The notes beneath the pieces are model-generated. The model did no database searches, had not been told where the DNA came from, and worked only from the letters and a program-made list of their open reading frames with translations. A stretch of 64,000 nucleotides of DNA from an uncultured Lachnospiraceae bacterium (GTDB taxonomy: Bacteria > Bacillota > Clostridia > Lachnospirales > Lachnospiraceae), in contig CAKRAK010000007.1 of the NCBI GenBank assembly GCA_934294885.1, positions 1 to 64,000 of the forward strand, in the 5' to 3' direction. Below, one piece after another: positions 7,661-17,447 of this stretch. The position numbers and the translations under genes were made by a program. The number at the start of each line of letters is the position of its first letter. The stretch's first letter is position 1.

Positions 7661-9721
7661 ATGAAAGAGAATCGCTTATTAAGAAAAGAATTGGATAAAT
7701 ATTTAAAATCACCATTTTATTATTTGCTGATGTTATTGGTTATGAATGTGATAGTGTACAAATTCAGCATCAAATCCGGTTTGATTGTTTCCGGCTTTCT
7801 TGTAGTCTATTATGTGATTGCATTATATGTGTATGTAAGAAAAAGACCGAATGTAATGTCGGATTTGCTGACACTTGGGTTTGCACAGGGCTCCATACAG
7901 ACGACCCTGTTGAAGGAATTGTCGGTTCCCTATACGCTGGTAGATTCTAAGGGGCGTATATTATGGAGTAACCGTGCATTTTATGAGATAATAAAAAGTG
8001 ACAGCCAGCATATGCGCAAGCACATACAGAATATTTTTGCAGACATCACCTTAGAGCTTTTTGAGATGGATGAAGAAGATCATGACCAGAGAGTTGTGCA
8101 TATCTTTCAGAATGACTGTAATTATCAGGTAAAGATTCAAAAATTAGATGTAAAGAATATGCTGTCTGCCCAGGTGAATGCCAGCATGAGTGAGGCGGAC
8201 TCTTTATATGCTATTTATTTATATGATGAGACGGCTCTTATTTCGGCAGTAGCGGAAAAAGAAAAGATTAAGATGGTTGTCGGTCACATTTATATTGATA
8301 ATTACGAGGAGGCTATGGATTCAATCGAAGAAGTCCGTCGTTCCCTGTTAGTTGCCTTAATTGACCGAAAGATTACAAAATACATGCAGACGGTAGATGC
8401 GGTCATTAAAAAATTAGAGAAGGACAAATACATTTTTGTCTGTCAGCAGCAACATTTAGAAAGACTTCAGGAAGGAAAATTCTCTCTGTTAGATGAAGTA
8501 AAGAGTATTAATATCGGTAATGAAACACCGGTTACATTGAGTATTGCGGTAGGTGTGGATCCGGAAAGTGATGCCTATGCAACCTCCTATGAATATTCCC
8601 ACATGGCTATGGATATGGCGTTGGGACGTGGTGGTGACCAGGCGGTGGTAAAGATTGGAGAAAAGATTCTTTACTATGGAGGAAAGACCCAGTCTGCTGA
8701 GAAGAATACCCGTGTGAAGGCAAGAGTAAAGGCTCATGCATTAAAGGAAATCATGATGAACAAGGATGACGTTATCATAATGGGTCATCAGAAGCCGGAT
8801 ATTGACTGCCTTGGTTCTGCCATTGGTATTTATCGTCTTGCAACAATGATGGAAAAGAAAGCTCATATTGTTATCAATGAGATTACAAGCTCTATCCGGC
8901 CGGCCATGAACAGCTTTATAGGCAGTAATTTATATCCGGAGGATATGTTTTATAATAGTGAACAGGCATTAGAGGCTGTGAATCCCAATACAGTTGTGGT
9001 TGTTGTGGATGTGAATCGTCCGGGACGAACAGAGTGTGAGGAATTACTGGCACATACGAAGAACATTGTTGTAATCGATCACCACAGACAAAGCGGGGAT
9101 GTGATAGAGCATGCTACGTTGTCTTATATAGAGCCATTTGCATCTTCTGCCTGTGAGATGATTGCTGAGATTTTACAATACAGTATGGACAAACCAAAGT
9201 TAAGACCGGTAGAGGCTGATGCGATGTACGCCGGCATATTGGTTGACACAGACAATTTCGTTACAAAAACCGGTGTACGTACCTTTGAAGCTGCTTCCTT
9301 TTTGAGAAAATGCGGTGCGGACATGACAAGAGTCCGTAAAGCTTACCGGTCTGATCTGGACAGTTATAAGCATGTGTACGAAGGAGTTGCAAGAGCTGAG
9401 ATTTATTTAGAAAGCTTTGCCATTTCTGATGTGCCGGAGGAAGGTATTGACAGTCCGACAGTCTTAGCTGCAAAGGTGGCGAATGACCTGTTAGATGTGG
9501 ACGGTGTCCGTGCATCCTTTGTTGTTGTTAAGATTGATAATACGGTTTACATCAGTGCCCGTTCCATTGATGATGTGAATGTACAGGTTATTATGGAGAA
9601 ATTTGGCGGTGGCGGTCATGGAACCGTAGCAGGAGCCCAGATAGAAGACAAATCCATCGATGAAGTAAAACAGGATATCAGAGATATTTTAGATGATATG
9701 CGTAATGATGGAGAGATATAG
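7661..9721 (+). CDS. gdpP: cyclic-di-AMP phosphodiesterase GdpP
   Basis: GdpP is a membrane-anchored enzyme that hydrolyses c-di-AMP and so tunes potassium and osmotic homeostasis. I chose ATG 7661 because AGGAAGGA lies just upstream; ATG 7628 lacks a site. The 686-residue product has two N-terminal membrane segments, a PAS-like region, and a degenerate GGDEF domain (RGGDQ in place of the active motif). The DHH phosphoesterase domain has its DHH triad at about residue 473, and the C-terminal DHHA1 domain carries GGGGHGTVAGAQ. The order gdpP-rplI-dnaB is classical for Firmicutes. Confidence 0.95.
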   Translation: MKENRLLRKELDKYLKSPFYYLLMLLVMNVIVYKFSIKSGLIVSGFLVVYYVIALYVYVRKRPNVMSDLLTLGFAQGSIQTTLLKELSVPYTLVDSKGRILWSNRAFYEIIKSDSQHMRKHIQNIFADITLELFEMDEEDHDQRVVHIFQNDCNYQVKIQKLDVKNMLSAQVNASMSEADSLYAIYLYDETALISAVAEKEKIKMVVGHIYIDNYEEAMDSIEEVRRSLLVALIDRKITKYMQTVDAVIKKLEKDKYIFVCQQQHLERLQEGKFSLLDEVKSINIGNETPVTLSIAVGVDPESDAYATSYEYSHMAMDMALGRGGDQAVVKIGEKILYYGGKTQSAEKNTRVKARVKAHALKEIMMNKDDVIIMGHQKPDIDCLGSAIGIYRLATMMEKKAHIVINEITSSIRPAMNSFIGSNLYPEDMFYNSEQALEAVNPNTVVVVVDVNRPGRTECEELLAHTKNIVVIDHHRQSGDVIEHATLSYIEPFASSACEMIAEILQYSMDKPKLRPVEADAMYAGILVDTDNFVTKTGVRTFEAASFLRKCGADMTRVRKAYRSDLDSYKHVYEGVARAEIYLESFAISDVPEEGIDSPTVLAAKVANDLLDVDGVRASFVVVKIDNTVYISARSIDDVNVQVIMEKFGGGGHGTVAGAQIEDKSIDEVKQDIRDILDDMRNDGEI

Positions 9722-9735
9722 AAGAGAAAGGACAG

Positions 9736-10188
9736 ATGAATATGGAAGTTATTTTATTGGAAGATGTAAAGAACATAGGAAAAAAAGGTGATGTTGTAAA
9801 GGTAAAAGACGGTTTGGGAAGGAATGTCCTGATTAAAAAAGGACAGGCAGTGGAAGCAACCGGAAAGAACCTGAATGATTTAAAGCTTCGTAAGGCAAAT
9901 GATGATAAGCTTGCTGCTGAGAATCTTGCCGCTGCAAAGGAATTAGGAGCAAAGATTGAAAAGTCAGAGATTACCGTTACCATTAAGGTTGGTGAAGGTG
10001 GTAAGACCTTCGGTTCGGTATCTTCAAAAGAGATTGCAGAGGAAGTAAAGGCACAGTTAGGCTATGATGTTGATAAGAAAAAGGTACAGTTGAAAGAGCC
10101 AATCAAAAGTGTGGGTTCCTTTGATGTTCCCATTAAGCTGCATCCTCAGGTAACTACAACCTTAAAGGTTAAAGTTGCAGGCAAATAA
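9736..10188 (+). CDS. rplI: 50S ribosomal protein L9
   Basis: This 150-residue protein has the L9 N-terminal signature VILLEDVKNIGKKGDVVKV and KDGLGRNVLIKKG, then the central helix and the C-terminal domain. It binds 23S rRNA domain V. The start is ATG 9736, or ATG 9742, which gives a longer spacing from AAAGGA. It lies between gdpP and dnaB with short gaps. Confidence 0.98.
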   Translation: MNMEVILLEDVKNIGKKGDVVKVKDGLGRNVLIKKGQAVEATGKNLNDLKLRKANDDKLAAENLAAAKELGAKIEKSEITVTIKVGEGGKTFGSVSSKEIAEEVKAQLGYDVDKKKVQLKEPIKSVGSFDVPIKLHPQVTTTLKVKVAGK

Positions 10189-10211
10189 TCACATTGATAG
10201 GACGATAGAGA

Positions 10212-11555
10212 ATGGACGAAGCAGTTATAAAAAAAGTACAACCGAATGATATAAAAGCAGAACAGGCAGTAATCGGTTCTATGCTGTTAGACCGGAATAT
10301 GATTGTCGAGGTTGCGGATATTTTGACCAAGGATGATTTTTATTATAGTCAGTATGGTTTGATCTTTGCAGCTATGGTGGAATTGTATAATGAGGGAAAA
10401 CCGGTGGATCTGGTAACGGTAAGTAATAAACTGAAGGAAATGGGTGCTCCGGAGAATGTAAGCTCCATGGATTATATCGGAGAAACGGTTGCTGTTGTAG
10501 ATTATTCCGGACGAGCAAAGAGTTATGCAGAGATTGTTCAGGATAAGGCAATTCTTCGTCAGATGATACGTTTCACAGAAGAAACCACTCAGGAATGTTA
10601 TTCCGGACGGACAAAGGTTACAGATATACTGGATCGGTCGGAAAAAGCGATTTTTGATATCAGTCAGCATAAAAGCAGCTCCACAGATTTTGTTCCGATG
10701 AAGGATGTTGCTTTACAGGTATTGGATACCATAGAACAGAATGCGAGAAGAAAGAGTAAGGTAACCGGTGTTGCTACCGGATTTATTGATCTGGATGAGA
10801 AGCTGTCCGGATTGCATGGTTCGGAACTGATTCTGATTGCAGCCAGACCTGCTATGGGTAAGACGGCATTTGCCCTTAATATTGCCCAGCATGCGGCGAT
10901 GAAGGGTGGTGTACCTACAGCGATTTTCAGTTTGGAAATGAGCAAAGAACAGCTTGCTACCCGTTTGATTGCCATGGATTCCATGGTGGATTCCCAGTCC
11001 ATACGTACCGGACAGATTATGGATGGAGATTGGGATAAGTTGATTGATTCAACCCACCGGGTAGGTTCTACGCCGATGTTTATTGATGATACACCGGGTA
11101 TTACCGTATCGGAGCTTCGTTCTAAGTGCCGTAAATTAAAACAGACACAGAATCTGGGTCTGATTGTAATTGACTATCTGCAGTTAATGAATGGAAGCGG
11201 AAAGAAAGAATCCAGACAGCAGGAGATTTCGGAAATCAGCCGTTCCTTAAAGAAGCTGGCAAGAGAGTTGGATGTACCGGTTATTGCACTGTCTCAGTTG
11301 AATCGTGCTGCCGATGCCCGTGAGGATCACAAGCCTGTTATGTCTGACCTTCGTGAATCCGGAGCTATCGAGCAGGATGCCGATGTTATTATGTTTATTT
11401 ACCGGGACGATTATTATAACAAGGAATCTGAGAAACCGGGAATTGCAGAGATTATTATTGCCAAGCAGAGAAATGGTTCTACGGGACCGATAGAGCTTGT
11501 CTGGTTAGGAAAATATACAAAATTTGCAAATAAAGAGCGAAAAGCAAAAAAATAA
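10212..11555 (+). CDS. dnaB: replicative DNA helicase DnaB
   Basis: This 447-residue protein is the hexameric 5'-3' replicative helicase. It has the N-terminal DnaB domain (NDIKAEQAVIGSMLLDRN) and a RecA-like motor with Walker A ARPAMGKT at about residues 211-218. The Walker B strand LIVIDYLQLM and the C-terminal motif IAKQRNGSTG are also present. It is the last gene of its operon and ends at a strong bidirectional terminator. No intein is present. Confidence 0.98.
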   Translation: MDEAVIKKVQPNDIKAEQAVIGSMLLDRNMIVEVADILTKDDFYYSQYGLIFAAMVELYNEGKPVDLVTVSNKLKEMGAPENVSSMDYIGETVAVVDYSGRAKSYAEIVQDKAILRQMIRFTEETTQECYSGRTKVTDILDRSEKAIFDISQHKSSSTDFVPMKDVALQVLDTIEQNARRKSKVTGVATGFIDLDEKLSGLHGSELILIAARPAMGKTAFALNIAQHAAMKGGVPTAIFSLEMSKEQLATRLIAMDSMVDSQSIRTGQIMDGDWDKLIDSTHRVGSTPMFIDDTPGITVSELRSKCRKLKQTQNLGLIVIDYLQLMNGSGKKESRQQEISEISRSLKKLARELDVPVIALSQLNRAADAREDHKPVMSDLRESGAIEQDADVIMFIYRDDYYNKESEKPGIAEIIIAKQRNGSTGPIELVWLGKYTKFANKERKAKK

Positions 11556-11585
11556 AAAGGAGTGAAAACTCCTTTTTATTTTTTG
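11554..11585. terminator. bidirectional intrinsic terminator (dnaB / DUF4234)
   Basis: AAAAAGGAGT (11554-11563) pairs perfectly with ACTCCTTTTT (11568-11577) around a GAAA loop and continues into a T-rich run. The flanking A-run serves the convergent minus-strand genes. Confidence 0.9.
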
Positions 11586-11596
11586 AGATTACCTGT

Positions 11597-12007
11597 TTAT
11601 TCGTTTATAACCCTTGTGTTGGTTTTGATATGCTTGTTATATGCATGGGCTACCATATTCATATTATGTATGGCAAGATAGTTTGCAATGAACGGACCTA
11701 ACAAAAAGAAGGTTCCGTATGTTTTCAATCCTAACATGGTTCCGGCACCGGGGCGAACCTTGATCTTGTATCTGGCTCCCGTTGTCTGGATGCGGTCGCA
11801 CAGATAGAAGAACCATACCCAATGATAGATGCCGAGAGTAATAATAGACAGGAACACAACCAGAATATAGTTTTTGATTCTTTTCTGTTTTGGATTCATG
11901 TCATTTAAATCTTTTGTCAGCTGATACCAAAACACAATGTTATAAATTCCCAATGTAGGAATTGTCAGTAATAACAATAACCAGAATTTACGATTTTCAT
12001 TTACCAT
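11597..12007 (-). CDS. DUF4234 membrane protein
   Basis: This is a small integral membrane protein with three hydrophobic segments (FWLLLLLTIPTLGIYNIVF, NYILVVFLSIITLGIY, TYGTFFLLGPFIANYL). The repeated LGIY motifs are typical of DUF4234. I placed the start at 12007 because the AGAGAGGGA site is then 9 nt away; ATG 12016 sits directly on the site. It overlaps the 3' end of pncB, so the two are coupled. No function is established for the family. Confidence 0.8.
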   Translation of the reverse strand: MVNENRKFWLLLLLTIPTLGIYNIVFWYQLTKDLNDMNPKQKRIKNYILVVFLSIITLGIYHWVWFFYLCDRIQTTGARYKIKVRPGAGTMLGLKTYGTFFLLGPFIANYLAIHNMNMVAHAYNKHIKTNTRVINE

Positions 12008-13454
12008 TTTTTCCATTCCCTCTCTGATTCAGTAAGTTCATTTTCAGTTCATATAAATCCTTGGACAGATCAACATATACCTCCTGTGGATTTACAAGTC
12101 GTCTTGACTCATCCCATAAAAGACTGAGCTGCTCCTTGCAGTAAGCCTGAATATCCATTGTTTTTGGAGAGGTATAGATACATTGTCCTTTTTTAAAGAC
12201 AGGAATTAAGATTTCTTCCATCTTGTAGCTGCCACCTGCTAAAACAGAGCGCTTCCATGTATCGATAGGATGGAAAATTTCCAAATCCTCCTGCTCATTA
12301 TATACTTCATCTGCAAGTGCAATCAAGTCTGCTTTTAATTTTCCTGTTTCTTTGTCGATAATACGAAATACCGTTTTGTTGCCCGGATTTGTAATCTTTG
12401 CCGGATTTTCCGATATTTTAATCTTGGCGGTAAAGGTATCGTCCTCCGGTTTTTTAATAGCCGCTAACTTGTATACACCGCCAAAGGAAGGGCAGTCGGC
12501 AGAGGTGATTAGATTGGTTCCTACACCCCATGAGGTGATGGCTGCTCCCTGAGTCTTTAAACTGTCGATTAGATATTCATCCAGATCAGAGGAGGCGGAG
12601 ATGACTGCATCTGTAAAGCCTGCCTGATCTAACAGCTTTCGTGCTTTTTTGGACAGATATGCCAGGTCTCCGCTATCCAAACGAATCCCGTATTTTTTGG
12701 ATTGAATACCGGCGGCTTTCATTTCCTGAAAAACCCGGATGGCATTTGGCACACCGGATTTTAATGTATCATAGGTATCAACTAATAAAATACAGGCATC
12801 CGGATACATGTGGGCATATGTTTTAAAGGCTGTATATTCATCGGGAAAACTCATAATCCAGCTATGGGCATGGGTTCCCAATACAGGAACATCAAATATC
12901 TGGCCGCATAAAACATTGGATGTGCCAATACATCCACCGATGACGGCGGCTCTGGCACCTAAGGTTCCGGCATCCGGACCCTGTGCCCGTCTAAGTCCGA
13001 ATTCCATTACTCCATCACCCTTTGCAGCATAGCATACCCGGGATGCCTTTGTAGCAATCAGACTTTGGTGATTTAAGATATTCAAAATGGCGGTTTCCAC
13101 TAATTGGGCTTCCATAATGGGAGCCACTACCTTTACCAGCGGTTCCTGAGGAAATACAATACTGCCCTCCGGAATCGCATAAATATCTCCTGTAAAGTGA
13201 AAGCCTGCCAGATATTCCAGAAAATCATCGGAAAAAATATTCAGGTTACGAAGATAATCAATATCATCATAGGAGAATGATAAATTCTTGATATAATCGA
13301 TAATCTGTTCCAGTCCTGCGGCAATTGCGTAGCCGTTTCCCGAAGGATTCTTTCTGTAAAAGGCATCAAAAATAACAATGTCTTCGCTCTTTTGATGGAA
13401 ATATCCCTGCATCATGGTAAGCTCATACAAATCAGTTAATAATGTTAAATTCAT
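11997..13454 (-). CDS. pncB: nicotinate phosphoribosyltransferase
   Basis: This 485-residue enzyme converts nicotinate and PRPP to nicotinate mononucleotide in NAD salvage. The N-terminus LTLLTDLYELTMMQGYF is diagnostic. The core includes MEFGLRRAQGPDAG and the RLDSGDLAYLSKKARK segment. Length fits the longer Gram-positive type. A GAGGG site lies before ATG 13454. It is transcribed toward dnaB, with DUF4234 as its downstream partner. Confidence 0.95.
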   Translation of the reverse strand: MNLTLLTDLYELTMMQGYFHQKSEDIVIFDAFYRKNPSGNGYAIAAGLEQIIDYIKNLSFSYDDIDYLRNLNIFSDDFLEYLAGFHFTGDIYAIPEGSIVFPQEPLVKVVAPIMEAQLVETAILNILNHQSLIATKASRVCYAAKGDGVMEFGLRRAQGPDAGTLGARAAVIGGCIGTSNVLCGQIFDVPVLGTHAHSWIMSFPDEYTAFKTYAHMYPDACILLVDTYDTLKSGVPNAIRVFQEMKAAGIQSKKYGIRLDSGDLAYLSKKARKLLDQAGFTDAVISASSDLDEYLIDSLKTQGAAITSWGVGTNLITSADCPSFGGVYKLAAIKKPEDDTFTAKIKISENPAKITNPGNKTVFRIIDKETGKLKADLIALADEVYNEQEDLEIFHPIDTWKRSVLAGGSYKMEEILIPVFKKGQCIYTSPKTMDIQAYCKEQLSLLWDESRRLVNPQEVYVDLSKDLYELKMNLLNQRGNGKNGK

Positions 13455-13779
13455 ATCTGTTATGCCCTCGCTTTCCTGTCGTTTCCCTGTGAAAAACAGT
13501 TTTCCAATGATATATTATCATTATTTGGATTTCTTTATTGAATATACATGAAATGATAACATAGTTAATAAAAATTTGCCAGTTAATAAATAGCTTCCTT
13601 AATCAAAGGGGGGGAAAATGTACAGCGGAATTTACGGAGATTTTAATTGTTTCATAGACAAATGAAAAAAATACTTATATAATGAATGGGTGTGCAAAAT
13701 CAATGATAGATTTATAGGCACAAAATGACAGATGCATTTCGCAATGATTTTTATTAAGAGATAAATGTAGGAGGCAATT
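13455..13779. other. divergent intergenic region pncB / aspS
   Basis: This 325-bp A/T-rich spacer holds the aspS promoter (13655-13683) and a weak minus-strand promoter candidate for pncB near 13520-13550. I looked for a T-box leader before aspS and saw no specifier stem or conserved T-box bulge sequence. Confidence 0.6.
13655..13683 (+). promoter_or_regulatory. sigma-A promoter for aspS
   Basis: TAGACA (13655-13660) and TATAAT (13678-13683) are separated by 17 nt. The predicted start of transcription leaves a leader of about 90 nt without an obvious attenuator. Confidence 0.75.
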
Positions 13780-15570
13780 ATGGCAGAGTCAATGAAAGGG
13801 TTGCACAGAACCCACAGATGTACAGAAGTTAGTAATCAGAATGTAGATGAGACCGTAACCGTTATGGGCTGGGTACAGAAAAGCCGTAACAAGGGTGGAA
13901 TCATTTTCGTGGATTTACGTGACAGAAGTGGTATATTACAGGTTATATTTGAAGAGGACAAATGCGGCAGTGAAGCATTTGCAAAGGCTGAAAAGCTTCG
14001 TAGTGAGTTTGTGGTTGCGATTACCGGTAACGTTGCATTACGTGCAGGTGGAGTGAATCAGAACCTTGCAACCGGAGACATTGAGGTGATTGCCACCGAT
14101 ATCCGGATTCTTTCAGAGGCTGAGACCCCTCCTTTCCCAATTGAAGAGAATTCCAAGACAAAGGAAGAGATTCGTTTAAAATATCGTCCTTTGGATTTAC
14201 GTCGTCCGGATTTGCAGCGTAACCTGATTTTAAGAAGCAAGGTTGTTAGTGAGATTCGTAATTTCCTGTCGGATGAAGGATTTTTAGAGATTGAGACTCC
14301 GATTTTAAATAAATCAACACCGGAGGGGGCTAGAGATTATCTTGTACCAAGCCGTATTCATCCGGGTTCTTTCTATGCCCTTCCTCAGTCACCACAGATT
14401 TTCAAGCAGCTGTTAATGGCTTCCGGTTATGACCGCTATTATCAGGTTGCAAAATGTTTCCGTGATGAGGATTTACGTGCTGACCGTCAGCCGGAGTTTA
14501 CACAGATTGATATGGAATTATCCTTTGTGGATGTTGAGGATGTATTAGATGTAAATGAACGTCTTTTGGCAAGAGTATTTAAGAATTGTCTTGGAGTAGA
14601 AGTTCCGCTTCCGTTACAGCGTATGACATGGGCTGAGGCTATGGAACGTTTTGGCTCGGATAAGCCGGATTTGCGTTTTGGCATGGAGCTTAAGAATGTT
14701 ACCGATATCGTAAAGAATTGTGGATTTGGCGTGTTTACGGGTGCCATTGAAAATGGCGGTTCTGTTCGTGGTATTAATGTAGAGGGACAGGGTGCAATGC
14801 CTCGTAAAAAGATAGATGCTCTGGTTGATTTTGCAAAAGGCTATGGTGCGAAGGGCCTGGCATACATTTGCATCAATGAGGATGGAAGCTATAAGTCATC
14901 CTTTGCAAAATTCATGACAGATGAAGAAATGGCTGCATTGGTTTCCGCATTAGACGGTAAACCGGGTGATTTGTTATTGTTTGCTGCAGATCGTGATAAG
15001 ATTGTATTTTCCGTATTAGGTGCTCTTCGTTGCGAGATGGCGCAGCAGTTAGGCTTATTGGATCCAAAGGAATTTAAGTTCTTATGGGTAACGGAGTTCC
15101 CTGTATTTGAATGGTCCGATGAGGAAAATCGTTTTAAAGCAATGCACCATCCGTTTACAATGCCCATGGATGAGGATTTGGATTTGTTGGACACAGATAT
15201 GGGTAAAGCACGTGCCAAGGCATACGATATCGTATTAAACGGTGTTGAGCTTGGTGGTGGTTCAGTTCGTATCCATCAGGATGATGTGCAGGAGAAGATG
15301 TTCAAGCTTCTTGGCTTCACGGAAGAAGAAGCTCATGATCGTTTTGGCTTCCTGTTAGATGCATTTAAGTATGGTGTACCACCTCATGCAGGTCTTGCCT
15401 TTGGTCTGGATCGTATGATTATGTTAATGACAGGTGCAGAGTCCATTCGTGATGTAATTGCATTTCCTAAGGTTAAGGACGCAAGCTGCCTTATGAGTAA
15501 TGCACCGGATGTTGTAGATCCAAAACAATTAGAGGAATTATGTTTGAAGGTTGTATTACCGGAGAAATAA
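13780..15570 (+). CDS. aspS: aspartate--tRNA ligase
   Basis: This class II aminoacyl-tRNA synthetase has 596 residues, the bacterial length including the GAD insertion domain. The N-terminal OB fold includes VTVMGWVQKSRNKGGIIFVD. Motif 2 contains CFRDEDLRADRQPEFTQ, and motif 3 is GLAFGLDRMIMLM. A GTAGGAGG site precedes the start. It has its own promoter and terminator and so is monocistronic. Whether it also charges tRNA-Asn depends on genes outside the window. Confidence 0.98.
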   Translation: MAESMKGLHRTHRCTEVSNQNVDETVTVMGWVQKSRNKGGIIFVDLRDRSGILQVIFEEDKCGSEAFAKAEKLRSEFVVAITGNVALRAGGVNQNLATGDIEVIATDIRILSEAETPPFPIEENSKTKEEIRLKYRPLDLRRPDLQRNLILRSKVVSEIRNFLSDEGFLEIETPILNKSTPEGARDYLVPSRIHPGSFYALPQSPQIFKQLLMASGYDRYYQVAKCFRDEDLRADRQPEFTQIDMELSFVDVEDVLDVNERLLARVFKNCLGVEVPLPLQRMTWAEAMERFGSDKPDLRFGMELKNVTDIVKNCGFGVFTGAIENGGSVRGINVEGQGAMPRKKIDALVDFAKGYGAKGLAYICINEDGSYKSSFAKFMTDEEMAALVSALDGKPGDLLLFAADRDKIVFSVLGALRCEMAQQLGLLDPKEFKFLWVTEFPVFEWSDEENRFKAMHHPFTMPMDEDLDLLDTDMGKARAKAYDIVLNGVELGGGSVRIHQDDVQEKMFKLLGFTEEEAHDRFGFLLDAFKYGVPPHAGLAFGLDRMIMLMTGAESIRDVIAFPKVKDASCLMSNAPDVVDPKQLEELCLKVVLPEK

Positions 15571-15584
15571 GACATAACAAGGAA

Positions 15585-15620
15585 CGAAAGTATGAATCTT
15601 CGGGTTCATACTTTTGTTGT
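15585..15620 (+). terminator. intrinsic terminator of aspS
   Basis: AAAGTATGAA (15587-15596) pairs with TTCATACTTT (15605-15614), with two further pairs at the base and an 8-nt loop. The T-run is short. Confidence 0.65.
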
Positions 15621-15698
15621 ATATAAGAGTTTTTCTTTGGCATAGATGTCCCATATCCGACATCCGGGTGTGAAAAAATAAAAAGCAGGTAAACATTT

Positions 15699-16790
15699 AT
15701 GATATTATTACTTTTTTTGTGTGGAGTATTCTTTGTGATACTGACAAATAAAATAGAAAAACACAAGGCGGAAAAGGCCTATTGTAAAGAACATCAGATT
15801 ACGGAAGCAACCTATATTCGATATGATACTTCCACGGTGAAACGATTGCGTGATGTTTGGATAATCTGTGCAATTCTTTTATGCATTAATCTCGTTGTAG
15901 TTCAGTTTGAAGATGATTTATCGACAGGGATTCTGGTTGTGTCAGGCTGCCTGTTTTATGCATTGGTACCGGTTGGATTTTTAACATTTTTTTTATGGCT
16001 GGATGGTATTTTATACTTGAAGGAATTGAAACGGTATGGATATGAACCTCCGGTTCATGGAAAAGAAGTTAAGTTTTTACAGGATTTGCCAAGGAATGAG
16101 GATTTTGGAAAGATTGATGATGCTCAACAAAGAGAAAAGTCTGTACTTGTTTTCGGTTATATTTGTTTCGGTTTGTTTTTATTATTTGCGCTCTTGATTT
16201 TGAAGTTTTATTTAAAATGGAATTATACGGATATTACAGTGGTGGTAATCCTTTTGATCATAGGGGATTTAATCTGGCTGGGAAGGGGTATGTATGCCTG
16301 GATCATTTCCGATAACCGCAAATACAGATATGAAACCATTCCCGATGCCACAAAAAAGAAAAGACCAAGATTGTTTATCCATATCGTGTTCATAATGCTT
16401 TACGGTGCTGTTTCTTTTTTTGGTTTGTACACGGCCAATTCTTTCGCTCGTTATGCTGCCAGTGCATGTAGTTCATCGGATGCTGCATTTTGTCAGGAAT
16501 TACAGAGTGTGGCTCAGGATATTTATGATGAAACGGATGGTCTGAAGGGGGAAGAATGGGAGAGCAGCCGTAGACGGTTAGAGGCAGGAACGGACTTGTT
16601 TTCCCAGTCGGATTCTTCGGATTTGTTTTTTGAAGAATTGTTAACAAGGAGTGGATATAGCAGCTGGACGCAGATAAAAGAAAAATTTCATTTGAAGGAT
16701 ACAACCGTTTCTGTTTACAGGGAGGGGGATGTAATCAGAGTCGAGTATAAAAACCCTCACGTTACAGATGAAGGGAAACCTCAATCATAG
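15699..16790 (+). CDS. polytopic membrane protein of unknown function
   Basis: I do not recognise the family. The 363-residue product opens with a hydrophobic segment (MILLLFLCGVFFVILTN) and has about six to seven membrane segments to about residue 250. A soluble C-terminal domain of about 110 residues follows, rich in S, D and E. Hydrophilic linkers contain DLPRNEDFGKIDD. The ribosome binding site is weak (GCAGGT). The NUDIX gene follows after 15 nt with a better site (GTAGGAGAT), so the two may be co-transcribed. Nothing in the sequence indicates a transporter or enzyme class. Confidence 0.65.
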   Translation: MILLLFLCGVFFVILTNKIEKHKAEKAYCKEHQITEATYIRYDTSTVKRLRDVWIICAILLCINLVVVQFEDDLSTGILVVSGCLFYALVPVGFLTFFLWLDGILYLKELKRYGYEPPVHGKEVKFLQDLPRNEDFGKIDDAQQREKSVLVFGYICFGLFLLFALLILKFYLKWNYTDITVVVILLIIGDLIWLGRGMYAWIISDNRKYRYETIPDATKKKRPRLFIHIVFIMLYGAVSFFGLYTANSFARYAASACSSSDAAFCQELQSVAQDIYDETDGLKGEEWESSRRRLEAGTDLFSQSDSSDLFFEELLTRSGYSSWTQIKEKFHLKDTTVSVYREGDVIRVEYKNPHVTDEGKPQS

Positions 16791-16805
16791 GGTAGGAGAT
16801 GTGTT

Positions 16806-17366
16806 ATGAAATATATTGGAATGGAAAAGAAAGAGGAAGGAAAATTTATTACGCGTTATGATGTTACATACGAAACCAGTGACTGCAAAGAAAAAGTATA
16901 TGAAATGATCAGCCGTAATAAAAATATGACAACAAGAGAAGAATTAGCCGACCATCCTGCGGATTCGGTTGTTTTAATGATACATAATGAAGCAGGAGAT
17001 AAAATCTTATTAAATAAGGAATTTCGTATGGCATGCGGAGCCTTCGTATATAATGTACCGGCAGGACTGATTGATCCCGGAGAGGATTTCAGGGAAAGTG
17101 CCGTAAGGGAATTAAAGGAAGAAACAGGTCTTGATCTGATTCGGATTGAGGATGTGTTAGGGGAAAGCTTCAGCGCCATTGGATTTTCCAACGAGAAAAA
17201 TATCTGTATTGTAGGAACAGCGAAAGGAGAATTTGCACCAAGCACCTCCACTGCAGAGGAAATTGAAGCCGGATGGTTTACAAAAGCAGAAGTAAGGGAA
17301 TTACTTAAGAAGGAATATTTTGCAGCCAGGACACAAAGCTATTGTTATTTATGGAGTAAAGAGTGA
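16806..17366 (+). CDS. NUDIX hydrolase (ADP-ribose pyrophosphatase-like)
   Basis: This 186-residue protein carries a complete Nudix box from Gly87 to Gly108 (G-x5-E-x7-R-E-L-x-E-E-x-G). A preceding VYNVPAGLIDPGE resembles the ADP-ribose/sugar-nucleotide subclass. The enzyme would hydrolyse a nucleoside diphosphate linked to another moiety using Mg2+. The substrate is inferred from subclass similarity only. It lies just after the membrane protein. Confidence 0.85.
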   Translation: MKYIGMEKKEEGKFITRYDVTYETSDCKEKVYEMISRNKNMTTREELADHPADSVVLMIHNEAGDKILLNKEFRMACGAFVYNVPAGLIDPGEDFRESAVRELKEETGLDLIRIEDVLGESFSAIGFSNEKNICIVGTAKGEFAPSTSTAEEIEAGWFTKAEVRELLKKEYFAARTQSYCYLWSKE

Positions 17367-17387
17367 CGGAAAACAATAGAAAGATAT

Positions 17388-17416
17388 TTGCCATATTTGT
17401 CCAAATAAGGTAAAAT
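17388..17416 (+). promoter_or_regulatory. sigma-A promoter for the GH13 gene
   Basis: TTGCCA (17388-17393) and TAAAAT (17411-17416) are separated by 17 nt, 31 nt before the chosen start. I saw no convincing cre box. Confidence 0.65.
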
Positions 17417-17447
17417 AAAAAAGATGTGTTTTGATTTGGAGGAGATT

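Noticed and set aside
13618..13665. 15-codon reading frame with a G-rich site upstream
   Set aside because: The predicted aspS -35 lies inside it, it has no promoter of its own, and it is very short.
13684..13779. T-box leader before aspS
   Set aside because: The leader is about 90 nt, with no T-box sequence, specifier stem or terminator/antiterminator pair.
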